From: an uncultured Clostridia bacterium
GTDB lineage: Bacteria; Bacillota; Clostridia; Christensenellales; Borkfalkiaceae
Assembly (NCBI GenBank): GCA_945949395.1
Contig: CAMFEK010000003.1
Location: 1 to 64,000, forward strand
DNA length: 64,000 bases
Reading direction: 5' to 3'
Part shown: in pieces, positions 43,351 through 55,311 of the stretch
Layout: the number at the start of each line of letters is the position of its first letter
Numbering within the stretch: the stretch's first letter is position 1
Translations under genes and position numbers: made by a program
The notes under the pieces: generated by a model
The model's database searches: none
What the model was told of the DNA's origin: nothing
What the model saw: only the letters and a program-made list of their open reading frames with translations

Positions 43351-44202
43351 ATGGAAAAAGAAAACAGTTTGGAAACTACGCAGGAAGAGATGGAAAAGAG
43401 TTACTCCGCCGCTTGCGCCGTGGCGCTCGTCGTGGGCGGCTCTTCGGGCATCGGGTTGGAAGTCGCCGCAAAGCTCGCCAGCAAGGGTTATCGCGTCGTC
43501 AATATTTCCCGTTCGGCGGCGCCGTCCGACCGCATTCAAAGCATTTGCGCCGACGTCGCCGAGGGGAACGAGCTGGAGGACGCCGTTCGCTCGGTCGGGG
43601 AAGAGATGGGCAGAATCGACGTGTTGGTGTATTCGGCGGGCTTTTCCATGGCGGCGCCCGTGGAGCACGCCAAGGAAAAGGACTATCGCTATCTGTTCGA
43701 GGTCAACTATTTCGGCGCCCTGCGCGCCATGCAAGCGTGTATTCCCTTCATGAAGGAAGGGGGCGGCAAAATTATTTTGGTCGGATCGCTCGCCGGCGTC
43801 CTGCCCATTCCCTTCGACGGGTTTTACTCCTCGTCCAAGGCGGCGCTCGATATGCTCGCGCGCGAGGCTCGCATCGAACTAAAACCCTACCGCATTTCCG
43901 TCACGGACGTACAGCCGGGCGGCACGGCTACGGGTTTCACCTTCAAGCGAAAGGTGTATTCCGACGAGGAGAACGGCGGGTACTACAAGGAGCTGAATAA
44001 AGCGGTGGCGGCGCTCGGCAACATGGAGCAGGGGGGAATGTCCGCCGTGGAGGTCGCCGACTGCATCATGGGCGCGCTCGAGCGGGAGGATATGCCCGTC
44101 ACCCTCGTTTGCGGCGGCAAAAACAAGGGGTATAAACTGCTCGATAAGATCTTGCCGCAGCGCATGATGGAGCGGGTCAACGCGAGAAGTTACAATCAAT
44201 AG
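43351..44202 (+). CDS. SDR family NAD(P)-dependent oxidoreductase
   Basis: A 283-residue Rossmann-fold dehydrogenase. 'GGSSGIG' (29-35) is the cofactor loop; Ser146, Tyr159 and Lys163 ('YSSSK') form the catalytic set. The sequence resembles long-chain-base or ketoacyl reductases in layout, but the substrate is unknown. Confidence 0.88.
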   Translation: MEKENSLETTQEEMEKSYSAACAVALVVGGSSGIGLEVAAKLASKGYRVVNISRSAAPSDRIQSICADVAEGNELEDAVRSVGEEMGRIDVLVYSAGFSMAAPVEHAKEKDYRYLFEVNYFGALRAMQACIPFMKEGGGKIILVGSLAGVLPIPFDGFYSSSKAALDMLAREARIELKPYRISVTDVQPGGTATGFTFKRKVYSDEENGGYYKELNKAVAALGNMEQGGMSAVEVADCIMGALEREDMPVTLVCGGKNKGYKLLDKILPQRMMERVNARSYNQ

Positions 44203-44224
44203 CTTCACTTCTTTTCCGTTCGAC

Positions 44225-44255
44225 GCATGATTTTTTCAGGGAATCCTCATACTTA
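44225..44255 (+). promoter_or_regulatory. SigmaG/sigmaF-like promoter of sigG
   Basis: GCATG (44225-44229), 18-bp spacer, CATACTTA (44248-44255). This resembles the forespore consensus GHATR-N18-CATNHTA and no sigmaA promoter is seen, consistent with autoregulation of sigG. Confidence 0.55.
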
Positions 44256-44293
44256 AGGCAAATCGGCATCACGTGATGGTGCGGGGTTGCCTT
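44255..44293 (+). other. Hairpin in sigG leader
   Basis: AAGGCAA/TTGCCTT arms enclose GGCATCAC/TGGTGC; it ends 10 nt before the ribosome site. Role unknown. Confidence 0.4.
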
Positions 44294-44315
44294 GAAAAGG
44301 TTCAGGAGGAAAGAA

Positions 44316-45089
44316 ATGCTTCAAAAGGTAGAGATTTGCGGCGTGGACACGGCGGGACTTCCCAAGCTCACGCAACAGGAAAACGAGGAACTCATGATTC
44401 GGTTAAAGCAGGGGGACAAGCAGGCGCGCGAGCGGTTTATCGTGGGGAATATGCGGTTGGTGCTTTCCCTCGTCAAACGGTTTTGGGCGAAAAACGCCAA
44501 CGCGGACGACGTGTTTCAGGCGGGCTGCGTCGGGCTCATCAAGGCGATAGACGGGTTCGATTTGTCCGTCGGCGTAAAGTTTTCCACTTACGCCGTGCCC
44601 ATGATTTTGGGCGAGATCAAGCGGTATCTGCGCGACGGCAATTCCCTTCGCGTTTCCCGCTCCATTCGCGACACGGCGTATCAGGTTTTAAAGTGCAGGG
44701 AGCGCATCGAGGAGCAGGACGAGCAAGCCACGCTCGAGCGCATCGCGGGGGAGATGAATTTACAGCTTCGCGACGTGGTGTATGCGCTCGACGCCATCTC
44801 CGACCCCATTTCTCTCTACGAGCCCGTGTATAACAAGTCGGGGGATACCCTCTTATTGATGGATCAGATCTACGACGAGAAGAACAACGACGAGGCGTGG
44901 ACGGAAAAGGTGGCGCTCTCCGACGCGATCAACAATTTGGACGAGCGGGAACGCAGGATCCTCTATTTGCGCTACTACGAGGGCAAGACGCAAACGGAGA
45001 TCTCGGAAGAAGTGGGCATTTCGCAGGCGCAGGTCTCCCGCCTCGAAAAAAACGCCATTCAGGAGATCAAATGCAACTTGTATGAATGA
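44316..45089 (+). CDS. sigG: Sporulation sigma factor SigG
   Basis: Forespore sigma factor of 257 residues. The N-terminal 'KVEICGVDTAGLPKLTQQE' is the SigG signature; region 2 holds 'KFSTYAVPMILGEIKRYLRD', region 4 'QTEISEEVGISQAQVSRLE'. It directs late forespore genes such as spoVT, present in this window. ATG 44316 lies 6 nt after AGGAGG. It indicates endospore formation, or recent loss of it. Confidence 0.92.
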   Translation: MLQKVEICGVDTAGLPKLTQQENEELMIRLKQGDKQARERFIVGNMRLVLSLVKRFWAKNANADDVFQAGCVGLIKAIDGFDLSVGVKFSTYAVPMILGEIKRYLRDGNSLRVSRSIRDTAYQVLKCRERIEEQDEQATLERIAGEMNLQLRDVVYALDAISDPISLYEPVYNKSGDTLLLMDQIYDEKNNDEAWTEKVALSDAINNLDERERRILYLRYYEGKTQTEISEEVGISQAQVSRLEKNAIQEIKCNLYE

Positions 45090-45090
45090 A

Positions 45091-45135
45091 AAGAGCCTGC
45101 GCTTATCGATTCGGATAAGCGCAGGCTCTTGCTTA
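45091..45135. terminator. Convergent terminator after sigG
   Basis: Seventeen-base arms (45091-45107, 45114-45130) pair perfectly with a 6-nt loop; shared by sigG and the minus-strand gene. Confidence 0.92.
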
Positions 45136-45136
45136 T

Positions 45137-46042
45137 TTATTTTTGACGGAGATACCAAAGGATCTCCTCTTCGATCCAGTAGGAAAATTTCGTTTGCGGC
45201 AGGGAATCGTCCACGGGCTTTATCCTTTTGTAGCATTCGGCGCCGTCCTCCTGTCCCTCCCAAATGTCCGCAAAGCAGTAATCGAACTGCCCGTCCTTCA
45301 CCGTCTTTAAGTAGGAAAAGGCGTCCGCTTTGATGATCTTGATCTTGTCCCTGCGAGGAAAGAAGGGCAGAATATTTTGCTCGAACAGCGCGATCACCTC
45401 GGGCTGAATCTCCACGACGGTGATTTCCGAAACGTTGCTCTTTTGCGATACGATAAAGGGATAATACCCGATGCCGAGCCCTAAAACGAGCACCCTGCCG
45501 AAGGCTTCTTCCATCTGATGTTTCATGGAAGAGATCTCCGAGGGGCAAGCGCTCATCCAGGGAATATTTCCCTCGTACACGGTGGGGAAACTCACCTCGC
45601 CCGTGAAAAACCCGATTTTCGGCACGACGAGCGGGGCGGAAAGGTCGGGCATGGCGTACTGAAAGAACTCGCCCTTTGCATAGGTCGCGTTCGTCAGCAA
45701 AAAGTCGCCCATGCGCGTCTCTTTCACCTTGACGCGCTTGATGTACGGGTCGCTCAAAAATTCGGAAGGCAGAAACTTTTTCCCCTGACGGAAAAATCTT
45801 CTCATATATTCCTCGTCCGTCTTTTGCTCCAAAAGAAGAGCCTTTTGAAATTCGTTGAGAACGTAAAATTTTTCAAAGTCGCCGTCGAGGTAGCCCTTTC
45901 GTTTCAAGGCGCTCAGCTCGCTCGGGGAATAGCGTCTTTTCGCCTCTTCCACTTCTTTCAAGTTGTATTCGATATAGGGCGCCTGGCTTGCGATCACCTG
46001 CGCGATTTTGCCGCTCACGGCAATGCTTTCTTCACTCGTCAT
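45137..46042 (-). CDS. Spermidine synthase/methyltransferase-fold protein
   Basis: A 301-residue protein whose C-terminal half has the class I SAM-binding pattern 'VLVLGLGIGYYPFI' and, one strand later, 'ITVVEIQPEVIALFEQN' with the acidic residue that binds ribose. 'FDYCFADIWEG' is motif 4. The N-terminal 130 residues are not recognised. Product unknown. A TATAAT box ends 6 nt before the ATG. Confidence 0.75.
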   Translation of the reverse strand: MTSEESIAVSGKIAQVIASQAPYIEYNLKEVEEAKRRYSPSELSALKRKGYLDGDFEKFYVLNEFQKALLLEQKTDEEYMRRFFRQGKKFLPSEFLSDPYIKRVKVKETRMGDFLLTNATYAKGEFFQYAMPDLSAPLVVPKIGFFTGEVSFPTVYEGNIPWMSACPSEISSMKHQMEEAFGRVLVLGLGIGYYPFIVSQKSNVSEITVVEIQPEVIALFEQNILPFFPRRDKIKIIKADAFSYLKTVKDGQFDYCFADIWEGQEDGAECYKRIKPVDDSLPQTKFSYWIEEEILWYLRQK

Positions 46043-46048
46043 GCCTTT

Positions 46049-46077
46049 ATTATACGGTTTTTACGTCGGAAAAGCAA
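46049..46077 (-). promoter_or_regulatory. Leaderless promoter of methyltransferase-fold gene
   Basis: Minus strand TTGCTT (46077-46072), 17-bp spacer, TATAAT (46054-46049), then 6 nt to the ATG. Confidence 0.75.
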
Positions 46078-46086
46078 GATTTTTCG

Positions 46087-46115
46087 TTGATTTTTCCCTT
46101 CCGCCGTGGTAAAAT
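46087..46115 (+). promoter_or_regulatory. mutT-like gene promoter
   Basis: TTGATT (46087-46092), 17-bp spacer, TAAAAT (46110-46115). Confidence 0.7.
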
Positions 46116-46139
46116 ATAAGAAAAAACGGGAGAAACGTT

Positions 46140-46529
46140 ATGGTCGAAGTAGTCGCCGCACTCATTTGGAAAGAGAATACTTTTATGATCTGCCAACGCC
46201 CTGCCCATAAGGCGAGGGGGCTCTTGTGGGAGTTCGTCGGCGGAAAGGTGGAAAAAGGGGAAACGGGAGAAGAGGCTCTCGTTCGGGAATGCAAGGAAGA
46301 GCTCGACTGTTTCGTTCGCCCCCTTTCGCTGTATACGGAAGTGGTGCACGAGTATCCCGATATCACCGTGCGCCTGCGGCTGTATCATGCGAGAATAGAA
46401 GAGGGAGAGCCCAAAAAAATCGAACACAACGATATTCGCTGGATCGCGCCCTCAGAAATCGGAAAGTACGATTTCTGCCCCGCCGACGTGGAGATCCTGG
46501 CAAAGATTCAAGCGGATTTCGGCAGGTAA
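46140..46529 (+). CDS. Nudix hydrolase, MutT-like 8-oxo-dGTP diphosphatase
   Basis: A 129-residue Nudix protein. The Nudix box runs from Gly39 ('GGKVEKGETGEEALVRECKE') with the REXXEE core intact. N-terminal 'VVAALIWKENTFMICQRP' fits the MutT group that cleans oxidised nucleotides. GGGAGA precedes the ATG. UvrB and uvrA follow further down, giving a DNA-maintenance flavour. Confidence 0.9.
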   Translation: MVEVVAALIWKENTFMICQRPAHKARGLLWEFVGGKVEKGETGEEALVRECKEELDCFVRPLSLYTEVVHEYPDITVRLRLYHARIEEGEPKKIEHNDIRWIAPSEIGKYDFCPADVEILAKIQADFGR

Positions 46530-46541
46530 AACAGAATAAAG

Positions 46542-46581
46542 AATCCGTCTTTTTCCCATACTCAACAAGACGGATTTTTTT
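46542..46581 (+). terminator. Hairpin terminator ending at the next ATG
   Basis: AATCCGTCTT (46542-46551) / AAGACGGATT (46567-46576) followed by T-run to 46581; the next gene starts at 46582. Confidence 0.8.
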
Positions 46582-46953
46582 ATGCTGGATAAACGTTCTT
46601 TCTCTTTATTGTCAAATTTATGCGACCTTTGCCCCAACGGCAAGTACGCCATTTTAGAGGAAAAGGATTTGATGGAACTTTTTCCCAAGGGGGAAATGGA
46701 TCGGGAAACGCTCAAACAAAACATTTCCTTTCTGACCTCCCGTCAGCTCGTCGGGGTGAAATATGCCGAACGGGGCGTATACTGCCTGTGCGTGCTGCCT
46801 GCGGGGCTTTCCCTTTTGGAAAAATCGCGCGAGGGAAAACGGGAAAAGGCGGGCAGGGTGCTCTTTCCGCTCCTCTTCTCCTTTTTGGGCGGATTTTTGG
46901 GCAGCCTGATCGCCATACTTCTTGCCGCCGTCATGGGGTGGCGGCTATGCTGA
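46582..46953 (+). CDS. Membrane-anchored winged-helix-like protein A
   Basis: A 123-residue protein: residues 1-80 look like a winged-helix domain ('LLSNLCDLCPNGKYAILEEK', then 'LTSRQLVGVKYAERGVYCL' as helix and wing), followed by one C-terminal span (about 92-118). Function unknown. Its ATG comes directly after a terminator U-tract and has no clear ribosome site. It overlaps the next, similarly built gene. Confidence 0.55.
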   Translation: MLDKRSFSLLSNLCDLCPNGKYAILEEKDLMELFPKGEMDRETLKQNISFLTSRQLVGVKYAERGVYCLCVLPAGLSLLEKSREGKREKAGRVLFPLLFSFLGGFLGSLIAILLAAVMGWRLC

Positions 46954-47312
46954 ACCGCAGGGAAAAGCAGGTGATGAACGCCGTGTATACCCTCTGCCGA
47001 AACAAGCAGGTCTGCCTCGTCTCCCCGTGGGAGATTCTCAATCTATTGCCGCCCAAGCAAAAATTCAACGAGGAGAAACTGGACAAGATCCTCAGGGAAT
47101 TGCAGATGGACGACTATTTCGAGATGATCTCTTCCGAGCGCAAGGGGGAAAAGATGTACGTCATCACCCTGCACCCGGACGGGCTTGCCTTCAAGCGGTC
47201 GGGCGTGCAGGAAAAGCGGAAGATTTACAATAAGCTGTGGCTCTCTCTGCTCGGGGCGGCGGTCGCGTTCGTCGCGGGCGTTTTGTTGCGCGTCATCTTC
47301 AAAGTCGGTTGA
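46947..47312 (+). CDS. Membrane-anchored winged-helix-like protein B
   Basis: A 121-residue protein with the same plan as its neighbour: N-terminal winged-helix-like part ('NAVYTLCRNKQVCLVSPWEI', 'LQMDDYFEMISSERKGEKMY') and a C-terminal span (about 98-118). It overlaps gene A by 7 bp. The pair may form a membrane-bound heterodimer; this is inference. Confidence 0.55.
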   Translation: MLNRREKQVMNAVYTLCRNKQVCLVSPWEILNLLPPKQKFNEEKLDKILRELQMDDYFEMISSERKGEKMYVITLHPDGLAFKRSGVQEKRKIYNKLWLSLLGAAVAFVAGVLLRVIFKVG

Positions 47313-47337
47313 TTTTTTTCTCGCGCCGTAGTATAAT
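47309..47337 (+). promoter_or_regulatory. Hydrolase promoter
   Basis: TTGATT (47309-47314), 17-bp spacer, TATAAT (47332-47337). Confidence 0.75.
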
Positions 47338-47358
47338 ACGGGAAAAGGGAGAACACCT

Positions 47359-48264
47359 ATGACGACATTACAAAATTACCGGCAAAAATTCCTCATGCGC
47401 TACGACGAGGACGGTGCCGTGCACTATTTTCAAACGAAGGATTTCCCTTCCCTCACCCGCAGGGATATTTCCTTCCCTTCCGAGCGGGGAGAAATTCTCC
47501 GCGGCGGCGTCTACGGTTATCCGAACGCCGAAAATCTGATCGTGTTCGCTCACGGCATCGGACCGGGACATCGGGCGTATATGCGGGAGATCGAACGGCT
47601 CTGCCGTTCGGGCTATTTCGTGCTCGCCTACGACATGGCGGGTTGCGGCGAATCGGACGGGGAAGAGCTCTTTGCGCTCTCGCAGGCGATCTCCGATCTG
47701 AACGCCTGCCTCGATTTCGTCAAGAAAAACTTTTCTTGCCCCGTTTCGCTGGTGGGGCACAGCCTCGGCGGCTACGCCGTCGGCAACATCGGCAATTTCC
47801 GTAAGGATTTCGATAAAATCGTCTGCCTTTCGGGCTTTCTCTCGGTGGAGCGCATCGCCAAGATGTACTTCGGCGAGGCGGCGGATATCCTCGCCTACGA
47901 GCGAGCGCAGACCGCTTACGCGGATTCCTGTTCGCTCACGGCGTATCGGGGAAAAAAGGCTCTTCTCATTCATTCGACGGACGACGCCGTCGTGCCGTAT
48001 GAGGAGACGACCGCCTTGGTGCAGAAAGAATATCCCGAGCTGTCCTACTGCATCGTGCAGGGCAGAAAGCACAATCCCAACTATACGGCGGACGCCGTCT
48101 CCTACATGAACGAGGTCTTTTCCGCCTATGCCCGCGCGGCAAAGGCGGGGGAACTTTCCTCGCTCGAGGAAAAGAAAGCCTTCCTTGCCGGTACAGACTG
48201 GCTCCGCATGACCGAGCAGGACGAGGAAGTTTTTTCCCGCATCGAAGAATTTCTAAAATCTTGA
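47359..48264 (+). CDS. Alpha/beta hydrolase
   Basis: A 301-residue cytosolic hydrolase. 'FAHGIGPGH' is the oxyanion region, Ser135 in 'GHSLGG' the nucleophile, 'HSTDDAVVPYEE' supplies the acid and 'GRKHNP' the His. Likely an esterase or lipase-like enzyme; substrate unknown. Own sigmaA promoter. Confidence 0.85.
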   Translation: MTTLQNYRQKFLMRYDEDGAVHYFQTKDFPSLTRRDISFPSERGEILRGGVYGYPNAENLIVFAHGIGPGHRAYMREIERLCRSGYFVLAYDMAGCGESDGEELFALSQAISDLNACLDFVKKNFSCPVSLVGHSLGGYAVGNIGNFRKDFDKIVCLSGFLSVERIAKMYFGEAADILAYERAQTAYADSCSLTAYRGKKALLIHSTDDAVVPYEETTALVQKEYPELSYCIVQGRKHNPNYTADAVSYMNEVFSAYARAAKAGELSSLEEKKAFLAGTDWLRMTEQDEEVFSRIEEFLKS

Positions 48265-48272
48265 AAAAGTTC

Positions 48273-48301
48273 TTGACGGCGTCGGCGCGTGCGTGTATAA
48301 T
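48273..48301 (+). promoter_or_regulatory. uvrB-uvrA promoter
   Basis: TTGACG (48273-48278), 17-bp spacer, TATAAT (48296-48301). No LexA box is apparent next to it. Confidence 0.8.
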
Positions 48302-48335
48302 ATAAGAACAAATGTTTTATCGAGAGGACGCGAGA

Positions 48336-50294
48336 ATGGCAGAATTTAAGTTGCATTCCAAATTTCAACCCACGGGCGATCAGCCGCAGGCGATCGAAAA
48401 GCTGACGGAAGGGGTATTCGAGGGCTTGCGCACGCAGGTGCTGAAAGGGGTTACGGGCAGTGGCAAAACGTTTACCATGGCGAATATCATTCAAAGGGTA
48501 GGGAGACCTACCCTCGTCATCGCGCACAATAAAACGCTCGCGGCGCAGCTGTGCAACGAGTTCCGCGAATTTTTCCCCGAGAACGCGGTGGAATATTTTG
48601 TGTCCTATTACGACTACTATCAGCCCGAAAGCTATATTCCGTCCACCGATACTTATATCGAAAAGGATCTCGCCTTGAACGACGAGATCGACAAGCTCCG
48701 CAACAGCGCCACCGCCTCTCTTTTGGAGCGGCGGGACGTCATCGTGGTGGCGTCCGTCTCCTGCATTTACGGCTTGGGCGCGCCCGAGGAGTATTTCAAT
48801 CTCTCCATCTCCCTCCGTCCCGGGCAAACGATGGAGCGCGACGAGCTCATTCGCAAGCTCATCGGCATTCAGTACGCGCGCAACGATATCGACTTTAAGC
48901 GTTCCACCTTCCGCGTGCGCGGCGACGTGGTGGAAATCTTCCCCGCGAGCAATTCCGAAGTGGCGATCCGCGTGGAGTTTTTCGGCGACGAGATCGATAC
49001 CCTTTCGGAAGAGGACGTGGTGACGGGAAAAGTGATCAGTCAGCTCAAACACGCCGTCATCTTCCCCGCCAGTCAGTACGCGGTGGGGAGCGAGAAGATG
49101 CAATCCGCCCTCTCCGTCATCGAAGAGGACTTAAAGGGGGAGGTGCAGGCGTTTATCGACGAGGGGAAACTTCTTGAAGCGCAACGGCTCAAACAGCGCA
49201 CCGAGCACGATCTCGAGATGATCCGCGAGATCGGGTATTGTTCGGGCGTGGAGAATTATTCCCGCTATTTCGACGGCAGAAGTCCGGGCGAGCCCTCCTT
49301 CACCCTTCTCGACTATTTCCCCGCCAACGAATTTTTAATGTTCATCGACGAGAGCCACATGACCATTCCGCAGATACGCGCCATGTACCACGGCGATCTG
49401 TCGAGAAAGAAAAATTTAGTGGAATACGGTTTTCGCATGCGTTCGGCGTTCGACAACCGTCCCTTAAAGTTCGAGGAATTCGACGAGCGCATTCCGCAGC
49501 TCATCTGCGTTTCCGCCACGCCCGCGCCCTACGAAATGGAGCAGTCGGGGCAGACGGTGGAACAGCTCATTCGCCCCACGGGGCTCCTCGACCCGCAAGT
49601 GGAGGTGAGAAAGACGGCGGGGCAGATCGACGATCTCCTCTCCGAAATCCATAAGACGACGGATCAAAAGGGCAGGGTGCTCATCACCACGCTCACCAAA
49701 AAGATGGCGGAGAGCCTCACCGATTACCTCAAGGAAAACGGCGTAAAGGTGCGCTATATGCACTCGGATATCGACGCGTTGGAGCGTATCGACATCGTAA
49801 ACGGTTTGCGTTCGGGGGAATTCGACGTGCTTTGCGGCATCAACCTGCTCCGCGAGGGGCTGGATATGCCCGAAGTGAAACTCGTCGCCATTCTCGACGC
49901 GGACAAGGAAGGCTTTTTGCGCAGCGAGACTTCCCTCATTCAAACGATCGGGCGCGCCGCCCGCAACAGCGAGGGCAAGGTCATCATGTACGCCGACGCG
50001 GTCACGGAGAGCATGGCTCGCGCCATCGACGAAACCGAACGCAGAAGAAAAATTCAGGACGAATACAACAAAGCGCACGGCATCACGCCGAAAACCATCG
50101 TCAAGGAAGTCAAGTCCACCTTGAACATCACCAAAAAGGCGGACAAGGCGAGCGAGATGAAACTTAAAGATATCCCCGCCGAGATCGAAAAGCTCAAGGC
50201 GCTCATGAAGGTGGCGTCCGCGCAACTCGACTTTGAAAAGGCGATCGAGATTCGCGAGACGATCGCGAAATTGAAGATGAGAATGCGGGGTTAA
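48336..50294 (+). CDS. uvrB: Excinuclease ABC subunit B
   Basis: UvrB (652 residues) verifies lesions in nucleotide excision repair. GSGKT is at residues 41-45, the beta-hairpin region '[20 protein letters not shown]' near 85-104, helicase motif VI '[14 protein letters not shown]', and a C-terminal UVR motif for UvrC. ATG 48336 fits AGAGG 8 nt upstream; the in-frame ATG at 48312 is weaker. uvrA follows in the same direction. Confidence 0.97.
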   Translation: MAEFKLHSKFQPTGDQPQAIEKLTEGVFEGLRTQVLKGVTGSGKTFTMANIIQRVGRPTLVIAHNKTLAAQLCNEFREFFPENAVEYFVSYYDYYQPESYIPSTDTYIEKDLALNDEIDKLRNSATASLLERRDVIVVASVSCIYGLGAPEEYFNLSISLRPGQTMERDELIRKLIGIQYARNDIDFKRSTFRVRGDVVEIFPASNSEVAIRVEFFGDEIDTLSEEDVVTGKVISQLKHAVIFPASQYAVGSEKMQSALSVIEEDLKGEVQAFIDEGKLLEAQRLKQRTEHDLEMIREIGYCSGVENYSRYFDGRSPGEPSFTLLDYFPANEFLMFIDESHMTIPQIRAMYHGDLSRKKNLVEYGFRMRSAFDNRPLKFEEFDERIPQLICVSATPAPYEMEQSGQTVEQLIRPTGLLDPQVEVRKTAGQIDDLLSEIHKTTDQKGRVLITTLTKKMAESLTDYLKENGVKVRYMHSDIDALERIDIVNGLRSGEFDVLCGINLLREGLDMPEVKLVAILDADKEGFLRSETSLIQTIGRAARNSEGKVIMYADAVTESMARAIDETERRRKIQDEYNKAHGITPKTIVKEVKSTLNITKKADKASEMKLKDIPAEIEKLKALMKVASAQLDFEKAIEIRETIAKLKMRMRG

Positions 50295-50322
50295 GGCGTT
50301 ACCCGTAAAACAGGTTAAAATT

Positions 50323-53142
<2,820 letters not shown>

Positions 53143-53153
53143 GCAATACCGCA

Positions 53154-53177
53154 GGGGCGAGCGGACGCGCTCGCCCC
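53154..53177. other. GC-rich hairpin after uvrA
   Basis: GGGGCGAGCG (53154-53163) / CGCTCGCCCC (53168-53177) perfect stem with GACG loop; no U-tract, so termination is uncertain. Confidence 0.5.
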
Positions 53178-53248
53178 CGCAAGAAGACTTCTTCCCCGCA
53201 ATATGCGTCTGAAAAAATTATCGCCGTGAGGCGAAAAGGAGAAAACGC

Positions 53249-54024
53249 ATGAAACCGTTACATATTTACGAGAACGCAACGGATATTCTGAATACGGATA
53301 TCCTCAAAGAGGACGAAATCACCTTTTCCGTGCTACAGCGCATCGTCAACGGCGGTTGTCAAAAGGTGATCTCGGATGGGGAACGGTTGATTATCGCTTT
53401 GTCCCATCCCGTGTTTCCCGTTTGGGTTTGGTCGAAGAAGGACGCGACGGAAGAAGAAATTTTCGCCCTTCGGGAAGCTTTACAAGAGCATTTCCCCTTG
53501 GAGGAGGGGTATTCCTACAATCTTTCCCGCGAGCTTTGGAAAAAGTTCGGTTTATCGGGACATATCCAAACGAATATGCTCTCTTACCGTCTCGACCGTT
53601 TGGGAGAGATCCCTCACCCCTGCGGCGGGTTTTTGCGGCTCGCGAAAGAGGGGGATATTCCCGCCCTCACGCCCTGGCTCTGCGAGCTGAATCATTGGCA
53701 AGAGGGGTCGCCGAGCAGAGTTTACGCGAAAAAATAGAGCAGAATACCCTTTTCGTCTGGTGTGACGAAAGGGAAATTCCCGTCTCCATGGCGTCGGCAC
53801 TCAAGCAGGATAACGGGTATGCAACGGTGAGCGCCGTTTTCACCCATTCGGGCGAACGGAGAAAGGGATATTGTCAAAATCTCGTGTATCGCATCTGCGA
53901 AAGCCTGTTACGGGAAGGCTACGCGCCCATTCTTTATGCGGACGCCGATTACCCCGCCTCCAACGGTTGCTACCGTAAAATCGGCTTTCGGACGGTCGGA
54001 AGTCTTTGTAACGTGACGAAATGA
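53249..54024 (+). pseudogene. GNAT acetyltransferase with a frameshift
   Basis: The first part (53249-53737, 162 codons) stops at TAG 53735-53737. The frame that continues the protein ('IEQNTLFVWCDEREIPVSMA', then 'FTHSGERRKGYCQNLVYRIC' with the acetyl-CoA loop, and 'CYRKIGFRTVG') lies in the -1 frame. The break is in a run of six A (53729-53734); one more A would join both parts into about 258 residues. Either a real indel, recoding, or a sequencing error. Upstream GGAG supports the start. Confidence 0.75.
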
Positions 54025-54054
54025 TAAAAATCCGAATATTTTTCCCTCTCCCTC

Positions 54055-54083
54055 TTGCATTATCGCCGTTTTGGTGATAGAAT
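54055..54083 (+). promoter_or_regulatory. Aminotransferase promoter
   Basis: TTGCAT (54055-54060), 17-bp spacer, TAGAAT (54078-54083). Confidence 0.6.
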
Positions 54084-54113
54084 AGAGGGGAAATTCATTT
54101 ATGGAGAAAAAAG

Positions 54114-55304
54114 ATGATCAATGAAAAAGCGATGGAACTCGGCAAAAAGCGTTCCGTCATCCGTGAAATTTTTGAATACGCCAAGGCTCGTTCCGCCGAA
54201 ATCGGCAAGGAAAACGTTTTCGACTTTTCCATCGGGAACCCTTCCGTTCCCGCGCCCGACTGCGTGAACGAGGAGATCAAGAATATCGTAAACGAAATGC
54301 CCTCCGTCCTGCTCCACGGCTATACGTCCGCGCAGGGAGACGCCTCGGTGAGAAAGACGATTGCAGACTACATCAATCGGCGTTTCGATTGCGGCATGAC
54401 GCCCGATCTCCTCTATATGACGGTCGGCGCGGCGGCGTCCCTCACTATCTCCTTGAAGGCGATTTGCCTGGAAGGGGACGAAGTCGTCACCTTTGCGCCT
54501 TACTTCACCGAATATAAGGTGTTCGCGGAAAACGCGGGGGCGAAGCTCGTCGTCGTCGACTCCGATCCCGTTTCCTTCCAACCCGACTTTGAAAAGTTGG
54601 AGAAAGCCTTCACCGAAAAGACGAAGGCGATCCTCATCAACTCGCCCAACAACCCTTCGGGCGCCGTGTACGGCGAAGAGACGATCGTTCGCTTGGCGAA
54701 GACGCTGAAAAAGTATTCCGAAAAGTTCGGTCACACCGTTTATCTGATCGCGGACGAACCTTATCGCGAACTCGTGTACGACAAGGAGACGGTCGTTCCC
54801 TACGTGATGAATTATTACGACGACAGCATCGTGTGCTATTCCTATTCCAAGGCGCTCTCCCTCCCCGGCGAACGTATCGGCTATATCGCCGTATGCCCCA
54901 AGGCGGATCGGGTGGGCGATCTGTACGCCGCCGTCTGCGGCGCGGGCAGAAGTCTGGGATTCGTCTGCGCACCTGCGCTCTTTCAGTATCTCGTCGCCCG
55001 CTGTGTGGATAAGACGGCGGATATCGGCGTTTATAAGGAGAACCGCGACACGCTCTTGTCGGCGCTCACGGCGTACGGCTACCGCTGCGTAAAGCCGGAC
55101 GGCGCTTTCTATCTTTTTGTGCAGGCGATGGAGGAGGACGCGTACGCCTTCTGCGAAAGGGCGAAAAAGTACGAGCTGCTCTTCGTCCCCGGCGACGACT
55201 TCGGCTGTAAGGGCTGGGTGAGAATCGCTTACTGCGTTTCCCCCGACATGATCCGCCGCGCCCTCCCGAGCTTTGAAGAGCTGGCGAAGGAATATCGGAA
55301 ATAA
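54114..55304 (+). CDS. Class I/II pyridoxal-phosphate aminotransferase
   Basis: Aspartate aminotransferase-like enzyme (396 residues). The PLP Lys is in 'YSYSKALSLPGERIGY' (about residue 244), 'NSPNNPSGAVY' and 'IADEPYREL' bind substrate and cofactor. The preferred amino acid cannot be told from sequence. The restriction gene follows only 7 bp after the stop, so the original downstream region was probably replaced. Confidence 0.9.
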   Translation: MINEKAMELGKKRSVIREIFEYAKARSAEIGKENVFDFSIGNPSVPAPDCVNEEIKNIVNEMPSVLLHGYTSAQGDASVRKTIADYINRRFDCGMTPDLLYMTVGAAASLTISLKAICLEGDEVVTFAPYFTEYKVFAENAGAKLVVVDSDPVSFQPDFEKLEKAFTEKTKAILINSPNNPSGAVYGEETIVRLAKTLKKYSEKFGHTVYLIADEPYRELVYDKETVVPYVMNYYDDSIVCYSYSKALSLPGERIGYIAVCPKADRVGDLYAAVCGAGRSLGFVCAPALFQYLVARCVDKTADIGVYKENRDTLLSALTAYGYRCVKPDGAFYLFVQAMEEDAYAFCERAKKYELLFVPGDDFGCKGWVRIAYCVSPDMIRRALPSFEELAKEYRK

Positions 55305-55311
55305 AGAAGAT

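Noticed and set aside
53729..53737. Programmed -1 frameshift in the GNAT gene
   Set aside because: The run G-AAA-AAA-T lacks the usual X-XXY-YYZ heptamer with a strong following structure; a simple indel or read error is more likely.
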